Below, one piece after another: positions 12,181-24,067 of a DNA stretch of 64,000 nucleotides (position 1 is the first letter of the stretch; every line of letters begins with the position of its first letter). Under the pieces are notes generated by a model. The model did not search any database and had not been told where the DNA came from. It worked only from the letters and a program-made list of their open reading frames with translations. Made by a program: the position numbers and the translations under genes. The stretch lies in contig VZQC01005070.1 in the NCBI GenBank assembly GCA_009823505.1, positions 1,887,147 to 1,951,146 of the forward strand. Direction: 5' to 3'. This stretch comes from Rhizomys pruinosus. Lineage: Eukaryota; Chordata; Mammalia; Rodentia; Spalacidae.

Positions 12181-12800
12181 AAGATTTTCTTTAAATTATA
12201 CTTTTTCTCTTGTCCTTCCTTTCTTACTTTTAGAAATTAACTTTACAAGTTAACATGGAAAACTACTTCATACATATGTGTCACTCTACCTTGATTTCAT
12301 TTAGTCCCCTCGCTCCGCTGGCCACTGCTAATGCTCTCTACTGCCCTATAACTGGTTCCTTCTCTTCCCCCAGGTAACCCCTCTTCTCCTTTCTTACTAT
12401 ACACATTCCATTCCTCTCTCTCTTTTCCCCTCCTTAAGGCCTCTTCCTCCCTTCTCTTGGTGTATTTTCTAGTTTCATGACCTACACAATAAATACATAT
12501 CTATAATCTAAAATCTAGATGCTACATATAAGAAAAGCCTGTGGTATTTGGATATCAGAATCTAGCTTATTTTGTTTAACGATGGTTTCTAATTTCACCT
12601 ACTTTCCTACAAATGTCCCAACATCATTTTTGTTAACAGCTGCATATAATTCCATTGTATAGATGGGCCACATTTCCTTAACCCCTTCATCCATTGGAGG
12701 ATGTCTAAGGTTGGTACCATTTCTTGGCTATTGTGAATACAGCAGCAAGAAGCACAGAGAGTCTTTTCATCCTGTCCTCTTTTCTGCATCCTTTCTTTCC
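12180..12800 (-). mobile_element. L1 3' end, antisense
   Basis: The plus strand reads 'ataattccattgtatagatg' (12645-12664), 'ccttcatccattggagga' and 'ttggctattgtgaatacagc', the widely conserved reverse complement of the end of L1 ORF2 and its 3' UTR. A C/T-rich tract at 12340-12470 corresponds to the L1 3' purine tract. The 60-codon minus-strand frame at 12607-12789 (CIHNSQEMVPTLDILQWMKG...) is a remnant of this. Confidence 0.75.
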
Positions 12801-12814
12801 TTCCTTCTTTAAAG

Positions 12815-12960
12815 CACTAATGAGTAACCTACTTTGTATCATGGATTTAATTAGGCATCAGAGATATAGCTATGAATAAAACACAATCTGTACTCTCAAG
12901 ATACAAGTCTAGAAGAGACTGATAGATAAGCAGTTTATCATAGTCAATGTGACTGTGTTA
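12815..12960 (-). mobile_element. L2 LINE fragment
   Basis: Plus-strand wording resembles the L2 antisense series: a tgagtaacctactttgtatc-type head, 'gatatagctatgaataaaac' and 'tactctcaagatacaagtct'. It is decayed and 5'-truncated. Confidence 0.55.
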
Positions 12961-13064
12961 AAGATTATCAGAGAAAGAAACAAAACTAGATATAGAAAAA
13001 GAATATTCAGCAAGAGGAAGTGATTTGATCAAGTTTCAAGAATAAAGAAAACAGATAAACAAGA

Positions 13065-13195
13065 GAGAAGGTGCTGCAGCTTGGTGATGTATGCATTTGG
13101 GAGTTGGAGGCAAAGAAGACCAGGAGCCTAAGGTCATCTCTGGCTACATAGTGAGTTCAAGGCCAGCCTGAGCTATGTAAGACAAGTTCCTTATA
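13065..13195 (+). mobile_element. Old B1-related SINE (PB1/B4-like)
   Basis: The sequence 'gtgatgtatgcatttgggag...ctaaggtcatctctggctac' and then 'atagtgagttcaaggccagc' (13149-13168) matches old B1-type monomers that carry 'ggtcatcctcggctacatag'. Its A-rich tail grades into a purine repeat. Confidence 0.65.
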
Positions 13196-13227
13196 ATGTC
13201 ACAAGAAAGAAAAGAAAAATAAATTTA

Positions 13228-13326
13228 GGAGCAGGGGGAGAAGGGGAAGAAGGAGGAGGAGTGGGAGGAAGAGGAGGAAGAGGAGGAAGAGGAGGAAGAG
13301 GAGGAGGAGGAGCAGGAGAAGGAGGC
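13228..13326 (+). repeat. (GGA)n/(GGAGGAAGA)n purine tract
   Basis: About 100 bp of imperfect GGA/GAA triplets, probably grown from the tail of the SINE just upstream. Confidence 0.93.
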
Positions 13327-13714
13327 ATTAAAGTGTCCAGCCTGGCCATGTGACCCATGTAGGACACAGATAATCATCAGTACATTTCAGATCACTCTGC
13401 CAGGTGTGTCCAACCTTCTGCACTGTAATATTATGCTATGTACAAATAAAAATTAAACTTATGCCAGATTATCCAGGGCAATGGATGTAGTAATGAATAG
13501 ATCAGGATTCCAGAAGCTCATGATGCATCAGGGGAGATAGAGAATAGGTAAAATTGAATACTGTAACATGTACAAACTCATTCATATTTTAAATGAAATA
13601 ACTGGTTCTAATTCAAGTTATAAAGAAAAATTAATGAATCCACTCAGTACGTCTCAGGGATTAAGTTCCTTTTTAAGCATCTGTAATAAATTTCATTATT
13701 AAGATGGTGAATTC
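13327..13714. other. Mostly unique; possible L2 trace
   Basis: A weak L2-like block is seen around 13465-13560 on the minus strand ('cagaagctcatgatgcatc'). Otherwise nothing can be assigned. Confidence 0.3.
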
Positions 13715-13840
13715 ATTCATTCACTCATTCAGGTCGCATATAATTTATTGAACAAATGCTAGCTAATGTCCAGAATATTCAATTAATTGAGTTGTATGGG
13801 CTATGTCAGTAGATAAAGTGGACCAAACGGGCCTCTGCAC
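13715..13840 (-). mobile_element. L2 LINE 3' end
   Basis: 'attcattcattcactcattc' (13712-13731) followed by 'tttattgaacaaatgctagc' is the reverse complement of the L2 3' terminus with its short TGAATGA repeats. Confidence 0.6.
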
Positions 13841-13849
13841 TTCCTTTTC

Positions 13850-14780
13850 TTTGAATATTAACAGGAAAACAGTCCTTGGTTGATTTCATGCAAAATTTCA
13901 TGAGTTTTATTTTTTAAGAATGTACTTAAGTATTATGGAAATAGTGAACTGTAAAGCAGCAACTGCAGGAAGCTGATCGCTGCACAGTTCCTTCTCCGAA
14001 CAGAAATCTACACGCTTGCATTTTAAAAACTGCTTCATTTATACTATCTAAATAAAACACAATATATCCGGATGTCTATGTAAATGTTGGTAGCCCAACA
14101 GCATTTTAAAGGAAATACATAAACCCCTGCGGGATCATTAATGGACACAGAAGTCATGAAACCACCATAGGAAATGTAATGCCAACCACAAGTTATCTAA
14201 TATTTCACAGATAACAACATCCTGTAATGTTGTGCAATAATTTTAAAGCAGATTGAATGTAGTCTTGCAGTTTTCATAGGGGAAAAAAGTCTGCACATTT
14301 CATGATTTTTCTTTTTTGACACATTAATTGCTCTTCCATACACAAGGAGAACAAAAGTAGCAGTGTGCCATATTTATTCAATGCAGGGTGAGCCACAGGG
14401 GTTGTGGAACATTCTTTCTCCAACACTAGCCAAATTATCTCAGTGCCCAACTTGTAAGAGGCTGCAATAATACTCGATCATTTCAGAGTGCTGGTCGGGT
14501 TATGCATCATTTTAACAGCACGATGGCAGATTGTGATCATCTTCATGTTATAGGAATCTAGAGATAAGTGGCAGGCATGGTGAGTCATTTTCATACATCC
14601 TCATTCTGCATAGAAACCTTAAAGAGATAGTTAGAAATTGTGCTCTGCTGACATGGAATTCTCACTGCCTTCAAGGAAGGATGTTTAGAGGGACATTGGG
14701 GCAGTCATCATGGCTTTTGATGTTCACTTTGAGTAAGAAGAAAAATCCACGGGAGAAGTGTGTGTTCACTGCATTTGATA
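13850..14780. other. Unique DNA, candidate conserved non-coding block
   Basis: About 0.9 kb free of recognisable rodent repeats and of open frames. It has a high density of homeodomain-like ATTA/TTAAT words and few indel-prone tracts. It resembles conserved non-coding DNA by texture only; conservation cannot be measured from one sequence. Confidence 0.3.
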
Positions 14781-14784
14781 ATGT

Positions 14785-14935
14785 AGTATCTAGTTTCTAA
14801 ACTAGAAGCTTCATAAGGGCAAGAATAGTATTGGTGGCATTTACTGATGTATATTCAGCATCCAGCATGATATCAAAAACTTACGGTTATTTAATAAATA
14901 TTGATCCAATGAGCTATTTATGCTTGAATGAACAA
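14785..14935 (+). mobile_element. L2 LINE 3' end
   Basis: The order 'actagaagcttcataagggc', then 'ttcagcatccagca', then 'ttatttaataaatattga' and a terminal 'gcttgaatgaacaatgg' reproduces the L2 3' end in the sense direction, including the AATAAATATTTG-like motif and TGAATGA end. Confidence 0.7.
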
Positions 14936-16545
14936 TGGACATATATTATAAATGTTGAAGGTGTACATTATTGTCACTGTACTTTTATAAAATATGGTCT
15001 ATCAATCTGAGAAGCTGACTCTTTGACCGCCAAAATCCATCTTAAAAATATAAGATTTTTTTTTACTTGTCATTATAATGTATTTGTATGCACTGAACAG
15101 CTACTGCTTAACTACTTGAATAAAAAAGACATTCAGCATGTTTATGCCAATTCAACTGCCATCAACATCCGAAAAACCACAAAAAATCATCATCAGAGAT
15201 AATCAGTCCTTTTGGTGAAGGCACAAAGCAGTTTGGAAAAACTTAATTGAAAACTGGACACAACTGGTTGATGATTGATGATGAATGTGATGGTGATGAA
15301 TTAATTTATTTCTTAATGAGCAGGCTCAGATCCTTCATTTCCTCTTAGAGATTAGCATATTTAAATACAATATGTGATGTTTCTCTACAAGATCTAATCT
15401 TTTAAGCACTATGCCTGCTTCAAAGACTATTTTAATAAAAGACAAAGGAGCAAAAATAATTCTGTGTACTGCTAAGAATGCTGTAGGAAAAAAAAAGGTG
15501 TGCCTATCAGGATGCTCTGTATTTGTTAAACTTAGAACCTGTTGAGCCAGTCCATCAGAAAACATAAATTCAAATGATCGTCACTGAAAATGTTCCTCTC
15601 ATTGCTTTTGTACACTAAGGAACCAGCTACTGTCCTAAATATAATACCCATATTTTATTTCAAATCACGATTGTTTCATTTTTTTTCATCTCCCCCTAAT
15701 GTGAAACTTTTTTCACAAGAAATTTAATTTCTTTTAGGTTTAATTAGCTTCTTTTTTTCCAGGATCTCTTATCCTGAGATATCTTAAAAGCAGATATAGA
15801 GATTTGATTTCAATCAAGGTGACCCAGGGTGAGCGAAGGAAGTGGGGAACAGGTAGGCACTTCATCGAACTGGCATTCAGGTTGACTTGCAGGCTTGAGC
15901 TGGCGAGCTGGATCTTGCTGATATTTATTTCTCTGTCACCTGAGTTGATAAGTACGGACTTCAGGTGGATTGTTCCCCTCATTCAATTATAAGGACTTTT
16001 ATAGGCAGAGGCCAAGTCTTTCATTTCCACTCCCAGAGAATTTGGTAAACTCCTGTGTGGGAAGCAAGCTACACATAATCCCTAACCTGAACCTGAATTA
16101 GGTGGAAGCCAAGCCACACACTCTAGTTATCAACAGATCTCCCATGTCAGAATAGAAAAACATATTGAACTCCCCCCTCCCCAGGTCTCATCAACTCACA
16201 TGGGGCACCAAGAAATCACCTGGGGCTGGGAATTAGCTCTTTGTTAATGGTGACTCCTGTTACCTCCCCAGCCAAGAAAGGTTTTTATTGTAATAATGGC
16301 ATTCATAACAAGACAAGTTAGCCCATATTGTCAGCTCCATAAATAATTGGGTCCCAGAAGGACTGGCAGAGAGCTTTGGTGATATATAGCTACCAAGAAC
16401 AGTGACAAATTGTGATCAGGCTGCCTTTGTTCCAAAAGCAGCCCATCTCAATATAAACTCAGAATGGCAGGGAATTGTGCAGCATAAAGCAGTCTGATAA
16501 ATGAAGCTCCCATCTGTCACAGGGAGTTCCACCCCAGGACAGAGG
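14936..16545. other. Unique AT-rich DNA
   Basis: No repeat family or gene recognised. Opposing open frames at 15740-15992 overlap each other on both strands and have no motif, so they are treated as chance. Confidence 0.4.
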
Positions 16546-16551
16546 TCACTG

Positions 16552-16607
16552 GATAATAATAATAATAATGAATGCAATAATGCGAATAATGACATCATCA
16601 TAATAAT
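16552..16607 (+). repeat. Imperfect (AAT)n tract
   Basis: Broken AAT repeats. The 113-codon minus-strand frame across it is an artefact of the repeat and its flanks. Confidence 0.75.
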
Positions 16608-16878
16608 AGGTGACCATGCTGCAGAGAGTACAAGTGGTACCATTGTCAACCCTACTGCACTGAAAAGCCACTTTGTCTTCCGAGAAGATGGACAAATCAA
16701 ATTCAAACAGCAATTGTTCTGAACGGGGCAGAATCCACCATAGGCTTTTTTGTCCAATTCTCATCATGTGACTTGGGCTGCTAGATAACAGGAAACACCT
16801 ATCAAAAAGCCACTGGTAGTTTTTACCTAATATGGGCAGGTACTGTGAGAAAAGTCAACAGGTCTAGATAATCTTAAC
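16608..16878. other. Unique stretch before a B2
   Basis: No repeat or gene recognised; the stretch ends at the left target repeat of the B2 insertion. Confidence 0.35.
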
Positions 16879-17134
16879 GGCAATGTTCTGGGGATAGAGA
16901 GATGGTTCAGCAGTTAAGAACACCGGCTGCTCTTGCAGAGGGCTCAGGTTCGATTTCCAGCACCCACACGGAGGCTAACAACCACCCGTAACTCCAGTTC
17001 CAGGGGAATCTAAGGCCTTCTTCTGACCTCCATGGACATTGCAGGACATGGGTGCACTTAGCCACATGCAAGCAATATATTCATACACATAAAATAAAAA
17101 TAGTAAATTAAATGTTTTAAAAAGGCAATACTCT
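16879..17134 (+). mobile_element. B2-type SINE
   Basis: Full-length at 16890-17123: head 'gggatagagagatggttcag', B-box 'aggttcgatttcc', the 'aactccagttccagggg' middle, the 'cttctgacctcc' block and an AATAAA-rich tail. It is flanked by an imperfect 11-bp target duplication, ggcaatgttct (16879-16889) versus ggcaatactct (17124-17134). Confidence 0.92.
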
Positions 17135-17198
17135 AAACCCTATGTTCCCCTCAGTCCACTAATACGTCTCTATGTAGTGCACTACTGAAGGAACAGGA

Positions 17199-17202
<4 letters not shown>

Positions 17203-17248
<46 letters not shown>

Positions 17249-17249
17249 A
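17203..17249 (+). repeat. (CA)n microsatellite
   Basis: Nearly pure CA dinucleotide run with one AA break near its end. Confidence 0.97.
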
Positions 17250-17399
17250 GGGAGTTTCTGTTGGCCTGGTCAGACATATGTGCAATGTTCTTACTTCTTG
17301 GAGAAAGAACATGAAAAGCTTCTTAGATTCCTAACTTTCCAAGGATGCGTACCCAGTAACTGGCTAGTAACATGGTTAGAATTCAAATCCATGTCTATT

Positions 17400-17880
17400 T
17401 CCCCTCAAAATTAATGCCTGTGATGGCTAATAATGGCCTCCCAAAGAAGTTTATCCCCAAATTCTCAGGATAGTGACTATGCTACACAGCAAAAAAGACT
17501 TTGTGGCTATGAATGAATTAGGGCTCCTAACATGAAAACCCTATTGTGTATTATTCAAGTGGGCTATGTGTCACAGGGCTCCATAAGAGAGAGGTAGATT
17601 TGACTCAAGGAGAAGAAGAAAAGGTGACATGGCAGACACAGCACCTGGAGTGGTGCTGTCAAGGCCAAGGGACTCTGGCCACAGTAGCAGCAGCAGCAGC
17701 AGCGAGAGGGATGGATTCTCTGTGTCAGTCTCCAGAAGGAAACAGCTCTGCCAACACTTTGATGCTCACCCCATAATAATCATCTTGGACTTCTAACATC
17801 AAGAACTAGATGAGAAATCAATCTGTGTCTTCATGCCCTGAACTTGTTACCCGGTCACAGGAAACTAATTTGTATATAAA
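17400..17880 (+). mobile_element. Old mammalian LTR-like repeat (unclassified)
   Basis: The series 'gatggctaataatggcctcc', 'ttatccccaaattctcagga', 'gaattagggctcc', 'ctctgccaacactttgatgc' and 'ttggacttctaacatcaaga' follows the order of an old mammalian repeat that ends in a 'gccaacaccttgatttcaga' and 'cttctagcctcc' module. A short (CAG)n lies at 17686-17702. The family name cannot be fixed without a repeat library. Confidence 0.45.
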
Positions 17881-17954
17881 TGCAATGCCTTCCTACCCAG
17901 TGAATCACACATGGGCTGCAAAAATCATCTCTGTCAGCTCTGTTCAATTTTGTA

Positions 17955-18010
17955 ATCTTAGGAACTGAACCCAGGGCAAGCACTCTACCATTGAGCTACA
18001 GCCCCAGCCC
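17955..18010 (-). mobile_element. ID SINE head fragment
   Basis: 'ggaactgaacccagggcaag' then 'cactctaccattgagctaca' and 'gccccagccc' is the reverse complement of the ID tRNA-like head, including the B box. It lacks its tail. Confidence 0.8.
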
Positions 18011-18251
18011 TTCTGCCATTTTTTATCAAAAGCCTATGGGGAGGTTGGATGGATTAATGCATAATGTTGTGGCAATGGTATAGGAAAGCTATGCAATCTA
18101 GATGGAAGCTTTGTTTTCTTAGACTGATATTTAAGTCACTCTTCTGAGAGTGTAATGGGTTAATTGAGCTATGGGGGAGAAATCACACCACTCACTGAAG
18201 CCAAGAGAACACCATAGTAAGACTCGAAAAGAAAAGAGGAATAGCAAATTG

Positions 18252-18269
18252 GAAAAAAAAAAAAAAAAA
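18252..18269 (+). repeat. Short poly-A run
   Basis: Eighteen-base A run. The flanks are not an identifiable SINE, so it may be an orphan tail. Confidence 0.7.
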
Positions 18270-18359
18270 GACACACCAGGACAATTACACCCCAGGAAGT
18301 ATGGGCACACCATGTGTCTGAATCCAGTATCACCTGTGGCAGGGAGTTTGGATCTCGGG

Positions 18360-19000
18360 TTATAAGACAATACTTCGCGTACACTCCGAAGCTGTGAAGA
18401 GTAGAGAGACAGTCTCCTACGGGATTACACACTTGGGATCTGCTTCCAGCAGCAGCGTAGCCCTTGCCGCTGAGTGTTTTTTTTTTCAAAATTAAAAATA
18501 TTTAATGAGATGTTTACGTCACACCCATTTGGGGAAACTAAGCTCTTATTTTAAGTCTGAATAATACAGCTGTTCGGGGTTTTAAAAATCCCCTAATTTC
18601 AATGTGAATACAGCACAGCTGCCCTGATGAGCCATCTTCAAAGGGCATCAGCATCATTGGTCCAAAGTTCGCCTACGTCAGGACATCTCCTTACGGACGG
18701 CTCTTTTTAAAAAAATACTGCTAGTATGCCATTATTTCATTGGTTCATACAGATGTCGGTCAGCTGCGTCTTGCATATATGAGCAAGGCAGAGCGAAACG
18801 AGTGCGAAATGTGAAATGTTGAATATATATGTGGATATAATTAGTTCTTTTAAAAGCGCAGTGGTCATCCATCCACACACAGCTTTGTAAGAATCGGCTT
18901 AGTTAGCATCAGCTGTGCGCAAGTTACTCTAGCATGTATAAAGCGCCCATCATCTGACATTTTTTTTCTAAAAACTATTTTCAAAATGTCAGCAAGTCTC
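18360..19000. promoter_or_regulatory. CpG-retaining unique block, candidate enhancer-like DNA
   Basis: This is repeat-free and keeps many CpG dinucleotides ('cttcgcgtac', 'tacgtcaggac', 'cttacggacgg', 'aaacgagtgcgaa') in an otherwise CpG-poor window. It also holds AT-rich homeodomain-type words (TTTAATGA, TAATTAG) and CRE-like ACGTCA words at 18508-18514 and 18675-18680. This texture is common in conserved developmental enhancers or small promoters. There is no open frame, TATA-plus-transcript evidence or exon. The role is inferred only. Confidence 0.3.
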
Positions 19001-19141
19001 CAGACGTCAACTCAGTGGTTAGGGCCTACTCAAAATCTGCTACTAGCAACCACTTTGTGGTTTTTTTTTTTTTTCCTTCCCCTTCAGTAATATTCATACC
19101 GGAAAGACTTCATTGTTAAGATACCAAAAGATACGGGCACA

Positions 19142-19142
<1 letters not shown>

Positions 19143-19179
<37 letters not shown>
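19143..19179 (+). repeat. (CA)n microsatellite
   Basis: Pure CA run. Confidence 0.97.
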
Positions 19180-19181
<2 letters not shown>

Positions 19182-19274
19182 CTTCTTTTATCTTTACAAC
19201 TCCATAGTAAAGGAGAAATGAATTCCCAGTTCCAGGAAACATACACAAAAATAAAGAAAAATACCAAAACATGT

Positions 19275-19730
19275 TCATGACACTTCCGCCATTATTAATG
19301 CTAATTGTAAGTTACGGTGAAGGCAAACAGAATTTTAAAAATCTATCAATTCTGTTTCTACGCGGAGATCATTGCTCATCTAATGGTGCATCGTCAATTG
19401 TCTCTGTGCTTGTGGCAACGGATGTTTGTGATCATCTGCAAAGAAAAGTTCATTGCCCATACTTGAAGGCACAAGAGGACTTCACTGATTTACAAGCAGA
19501 GGCCAGTTGGTACAGCTAACAGAACTCTCGGTGACATCAGGCAAATAAACCATGGTCAATAATTAAGTGGACAGATTTCTTGACTTTCTGCCACGTGCGT
19601 ACTGAAGTTTCTTCCGTCTCTCCAGAGACAGGAAACAGAAATCAAGGACTTGCACTCTGAAATTTCCCACGGATACTTGAGAACTCTGCTGCGTTCCTTA
19701 CTTCTCTTCTGCAGCACTTAATGCAGGGTG
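19275..19730. promoter_or_regulatory. Second CpG-retaining unique block
   Basis: A repeat-free stretch with a CCGCCATTATTAATGCTAATT-like AT core (19286-19305) and scattered CpGs ('ctacgcggag', 'gcatcgtcaatt', 'caacggatg', 'ccacgtgcg', the last holding a CACGTG E-box at 19590-19597). It is separated from 18360-19000 mainly by a (CA)n run, so both may be one element. An 82-codon open frame at 19271-19519 has no recognisable motif. A weak coding hypothesis cannot be excluded. Confidence 0.28.
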
Positions 19731-22700
19731 GGACATTCAATAGGCTGGCTTCAAATTATAGATCAAAGATACAAGCCAGCCACCTGGAGAGTGGAACAGA
19801 ACTGAATAAAGGAGAGTGACAGCACTCGGGATGGTGGGGTGAGTCGGAATCTTGTGGAAAGCACGAACCTATAAGAGAATGTCCATTTACTGGAGGATGA
19901 AAATGAAGACATACATGGATCGGCCTAGGTCCCTAGTAGGAGTGACAGCTTGGAGATTAAGGTGGCAGAGTCTTTCTTCCAAGAAGGTTCCAACAAGGTT
20001 ACAGTGCAATCCCAAGGGCAAACAACTATTCTTGGCAAGGAAAAAACATCTCCCATGAATGCATGTACCTATTTTTGCAAAACACTGTCCTTATGGGACT
20101 CTTTTTTATTTATTTATTTTTTTTTAAATACTGAGCTCGCTCATGGATTTCAGATGCACTAGGATGTAAAGAATTACAGGCAATGTTAACATTGCTTCAC
20201 TCCCAGCGTTCACCACTTCATGAAGATATTTTAACCACTTGTCATTGATAATGATTACACACAAGTGACTGCTCCTCATTAAAAACTCGGCACCAATACA
20301 CAAATGATTATTGACACAATTAAGCTTTGACACTCTGCCCATCGGATTCCTTGTGTCCTTGCTATGTATCAGTCCCAAATTATTCTTTTTTAAAAAGAGA
20401 AAATGATCTGTTTTAATCAGAGCTAAACTCTCTCAAGTTTGTTCACAGTATAAATACAAGGAAATGCTGAATTCCTAAAAATAGCCAGTACTCTACCCAG
20501 GGTATTATTAGCATTCATAAAGGGGAAATGAAAAAGCAAGGTTCAGACACTGAAGGACAGACATCTAATGCAATAAAAAGAATAATTCAGCCTGAGAGTC
20601 TCAAAATAAGAGAAGTCTGTCATTGCTGGTGACTACCAATGAAATGTGGCAATGGTTATTTAAACAACCTGTATGTCTGTACCAGCATATAACGGAATAT
20701 ATTATCTGCAACATGTTTAATTCCATTTCCCAACTTCTTAGTGTTGACAGAGTTATGTGTTTGCTAATATAGTCAGTGCATAATTACTCTGGTCAGTATG
20801 AATATTTAACAAATGTTGTAAGGGAAGGATAGCCATTTTTCTTTTTAAAATAAAAGATCTAGTAAAAAATAAAAAACAAAAAACAAAAACGTTGAAGCCC
20901 TATGCAGTCATTTCCATCAAGAATGATAATACCATTTACTCTCTCCCAAATATAGTTTAGGCCACATCTGCTACAAGAGAGCTTGAAATATTATCATAGA
21001 AATGTTTGGATAATTAGCAATTAATTTCCATTGACTAATATACAATAAAAACAGAGCTGCATATGCATGAAGCAAATCACAGTGTATGGTCCCCTTTCCC
21101 TTCTAATCACATTTCCACATGGGTAAAATCTGGTTGATACACATTCCAAAGGCAGTCGGAATTAACAGAAAAATTCGCAAACTACATTACATAGAAACTA
21201 AACAGGGTAAATATCGGAGAGTAAAAATATTTCAATACAAATATGGAAGAGAGTGCTGCAGCTCAGTTCTCTACCTAGCCTTACCTAGGAACATCCAACT
21301 GGTTTTAATGTAAAGATAGGAAAGAGCTGACAGGGCAACTTTGTTCTTCGTCTCTATTAAACCTAATGTGTAAGTATTTTAACAGGATTTTCTCTTGTCC
21401 CTATGTTTCTCTCTTTCCCATCTGGTGTCACTTTGCCCTTCAGCCACCTGACTCTTACAGAGCCTGGACAGTCATTCTGATTTATAACAGCTTCATGACA
21501 ATTCTGTCACCATACACATATCATTTGTCCCCTACCCTGCATTTGAGTCTCATAGAGGAATTCATTTCAATACAGCCTCCTAAATCTCCTTCAAGTAAAC
21601 ACAATTCAGCCTTGTAGAAGTCTTGGGGGGAAACCTGAGGTTTTTTTTTTTTAATATAAACTAATTAATATAAACTAATCAGCTTCTAAGAATGTAAGCT
21701 TCATAAGAGAGCCTGGTTGTGAGGAGATGTGAGCTGAGAAGGGAAGAGGGTGAATAAGGAACCAGTTAATAGGAATCAGGGTATTCTATGCCCAAATTGG
21801 CATTTGAATTAGCATTGTGTTTACATTAGAATATTGCTCCATTTTAAAGGAGAGACTTTAGGCAAATGGCTTGACCTCTGTAACATCTCATGTCTATAGA
21901 CCGAATAAATTTGCTTCATGTTGCTAGTGTTAGGATGAAATATAAAAATGCTGTTGAAAGTGGGCATCTTTCTCTTCAGCCAACAGCAGTCACACAGCGT
22001 CAACCTTAGCAGGTAGCAGCCTATCTGAAGTCGTTATAGCACCTAGTATTGAATTTTTCCTTCTTATTTACATTTTCCTAGTTCTAACTGCCTTTTCTTC
22101 CATATTTGTTTTTTATGTTATTTTCTGATATAAAAGAACATTTTATCCACTGCATTAAATCTTTTGTGGATTATGGGAAAGAAAAATTATACCATCCATG
22201 AATTTTATTCGGCATTATAATAAAATTTTCCATATGACAAAAAAAATCATTAGTTGATGATTGGCTTTGCACAAGGAAAAGTGTTCTAATATAAAAAGAT
22301 GTATCAGAAAGTCTTCTAGAATTTATTTTATCAAGATAATTACGGGTAAACAAAGACTATGTCCAGAGGTTTATAAATTGTTTGAGGTTCAGAATTTTAA
22401 TGCCCTAACCTCCTTTTGACCTTTGGATTTATTCTCAAAATGTGAATCTATGTATCACACAATCTGTGGAAATATAGATTATAAAGCAAAAGATTTTCAA
22501 TGTATTCCATAAAGCCTTTAAAGGAATCTCTGCGATGCAAGTCTTTTCTCTTTTAATTCTTATCACTTTCCCCTATATTTCAGTGGCACTTAGGTAGCCA
22601 GAGGTAGACTATATTAAGCAGAGAGGAGGAAAGGGGAGTTAGGTATGCAAATGGATTGGTCAGCTTCGGCCACAGACGTGCCGTTCTTGGATGTCTGCAT

Positions 22701-23190
22701 CCTCCCACTCACTTGATGCTGCTTTGTGACTATGGCAACTGTAGCCAAGATAGTGAAATATGGGGATTTCATTGACCGTGTTCTGCCAGAACAACACTGC
22801 TCTATCTCCAACAGGGTATAGGATTTTAACAAAAGGAATTACAATAACCAAAACTTGCATTAGAATATGAACTAAAAGCATATAGTAGTCAAAGAGGTCC
22901 TTCTGAGGAACCAAGTTAAGACCACCAAGCTACTGCCAGCTTTAGAAACAGCATATGGAGGAAGGCAGTTCAGCTTCTTGTCTGAGATCAAAGCTTCAAC
23001 ATGGCAGATGGAAGTTAGAATCTAAGATATTGGTCAGCTTCTACATCAGAATTCCTGTCACCAATTCTATCCCTGGTTATGTAAACTCTTATATTGGTTA
23101 TTTTTTAAATCTTGAAACATTTTTCATCAACTTCTACTTTACTAAGCACTCCCCCCTAACTTCATGACTTCCATTATTATTTCTCTATTT
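19731..23190. other. Unique AT-rich DNA, about 3.4 kb
   Basis: Largely non-repetitive. A weak MIR-like core lies at 21850-21895 ('tttaggcaaatggcttgacc'). No exon, pseudogene or RNA gene was recognised; open frames of 60-84 codons lack motifs. Confidence 0.4.
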
Positions 23191-23199
23191 TTTTGGGGG

Positions 23200-24000
23200 G
23201 GGGATTTTTATTCTTTTTTTTTTAATTTAATTTTTATTGATGCTTTGTGCATTTCATACATTTTTTCCAATTCAGTTCAGGCTTATTTCCCTTTCCCTTC
23301 CCCCCCACCCCCACCCCATCCCAGATCATGCATTCTGCCATAACTGTCCTGCATCTTTCTCTCAGTTTTTTTTTTTTTTCATTTTTTAGCTATAAGTGAT
23401 AATCCATGAGTATAAGCATCCTTCGTGCAAAACCAATCTATAGACTGTTGTGCCCAAACCCCCACAGTCCCACCATCCAGTGGGGGTTGACAGGTTGTTT
23501 GTTCAATCAAGTTGATCAAATGAGTGTCCAGACTACATCGCTGTAGTTTCACCGTTCACCCCAATCGCAGCCTTTACATTCTACCATGCCCCCTCTTCCG
23601 CAGATTGTTCCCTAGGCTTAGAAAAGGGGCGCAGGTGGATGAGAGGTAAAACAGTCCACTCTCTCTGGAGCTGTTGACTTGGACTGGCCTATTGGGTTTA
23701 ATCTGTGATTTCTTAATGCTCTTGGGTATGGGCCTAGCCCTGCATCCGTCAATGTACCAGGCATCACACCCATAAGGAAATTCAATTCTCCCTCTCTCAA
23801 CATTTATCATTTGTCAATAGATCTTTACCTAGTGATGGAGTTTCCTTTCCACCTCCCCCATCCAGGATGGGCACCGGCCCAGCTTGGGATTGAACAGATC
23901 TTGTACATGCTGTCATAACTGCTCTAGGTACAACTACCCTGCAGTGTGCAGACAACACAGTTTTGTTGCATTGTATTCGCTACTGTGTCTGGCTATTACC
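23200..24000 (-). mobile_element. L1 3'-UTR-type element, copy C
   Basis: Starts on the plus strand with 'ttaatttttattgatgcttt' (the reverse of the 3' terminus), then a C-rich tract (23290-23322) and 'agatcatgcattctgccata', and continues with close similarity to copies A and B up to the 'agctccagagagag' landmark near 23675. Beyond that (23690-24000) it keeps further L1 3' wording ('gacagcatgtacaag' on the minus strand) that A and B lack, so upstream modules differ between copies. Non-coding. Confidence 0.75.
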
Positions 24001-24067
24001 ATTTTTCAGCCCCCTCTTCCACAACGATCCATTCAATGACCTCATGCACTCTTGTCTATCACTCTAG

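Noticed and set aside
16416..16757. 113-codon minus-strand frame
   Set aside because: It crosses an AAT repeat and overlaps frames on the other strand, typical of low-complexity DNA.
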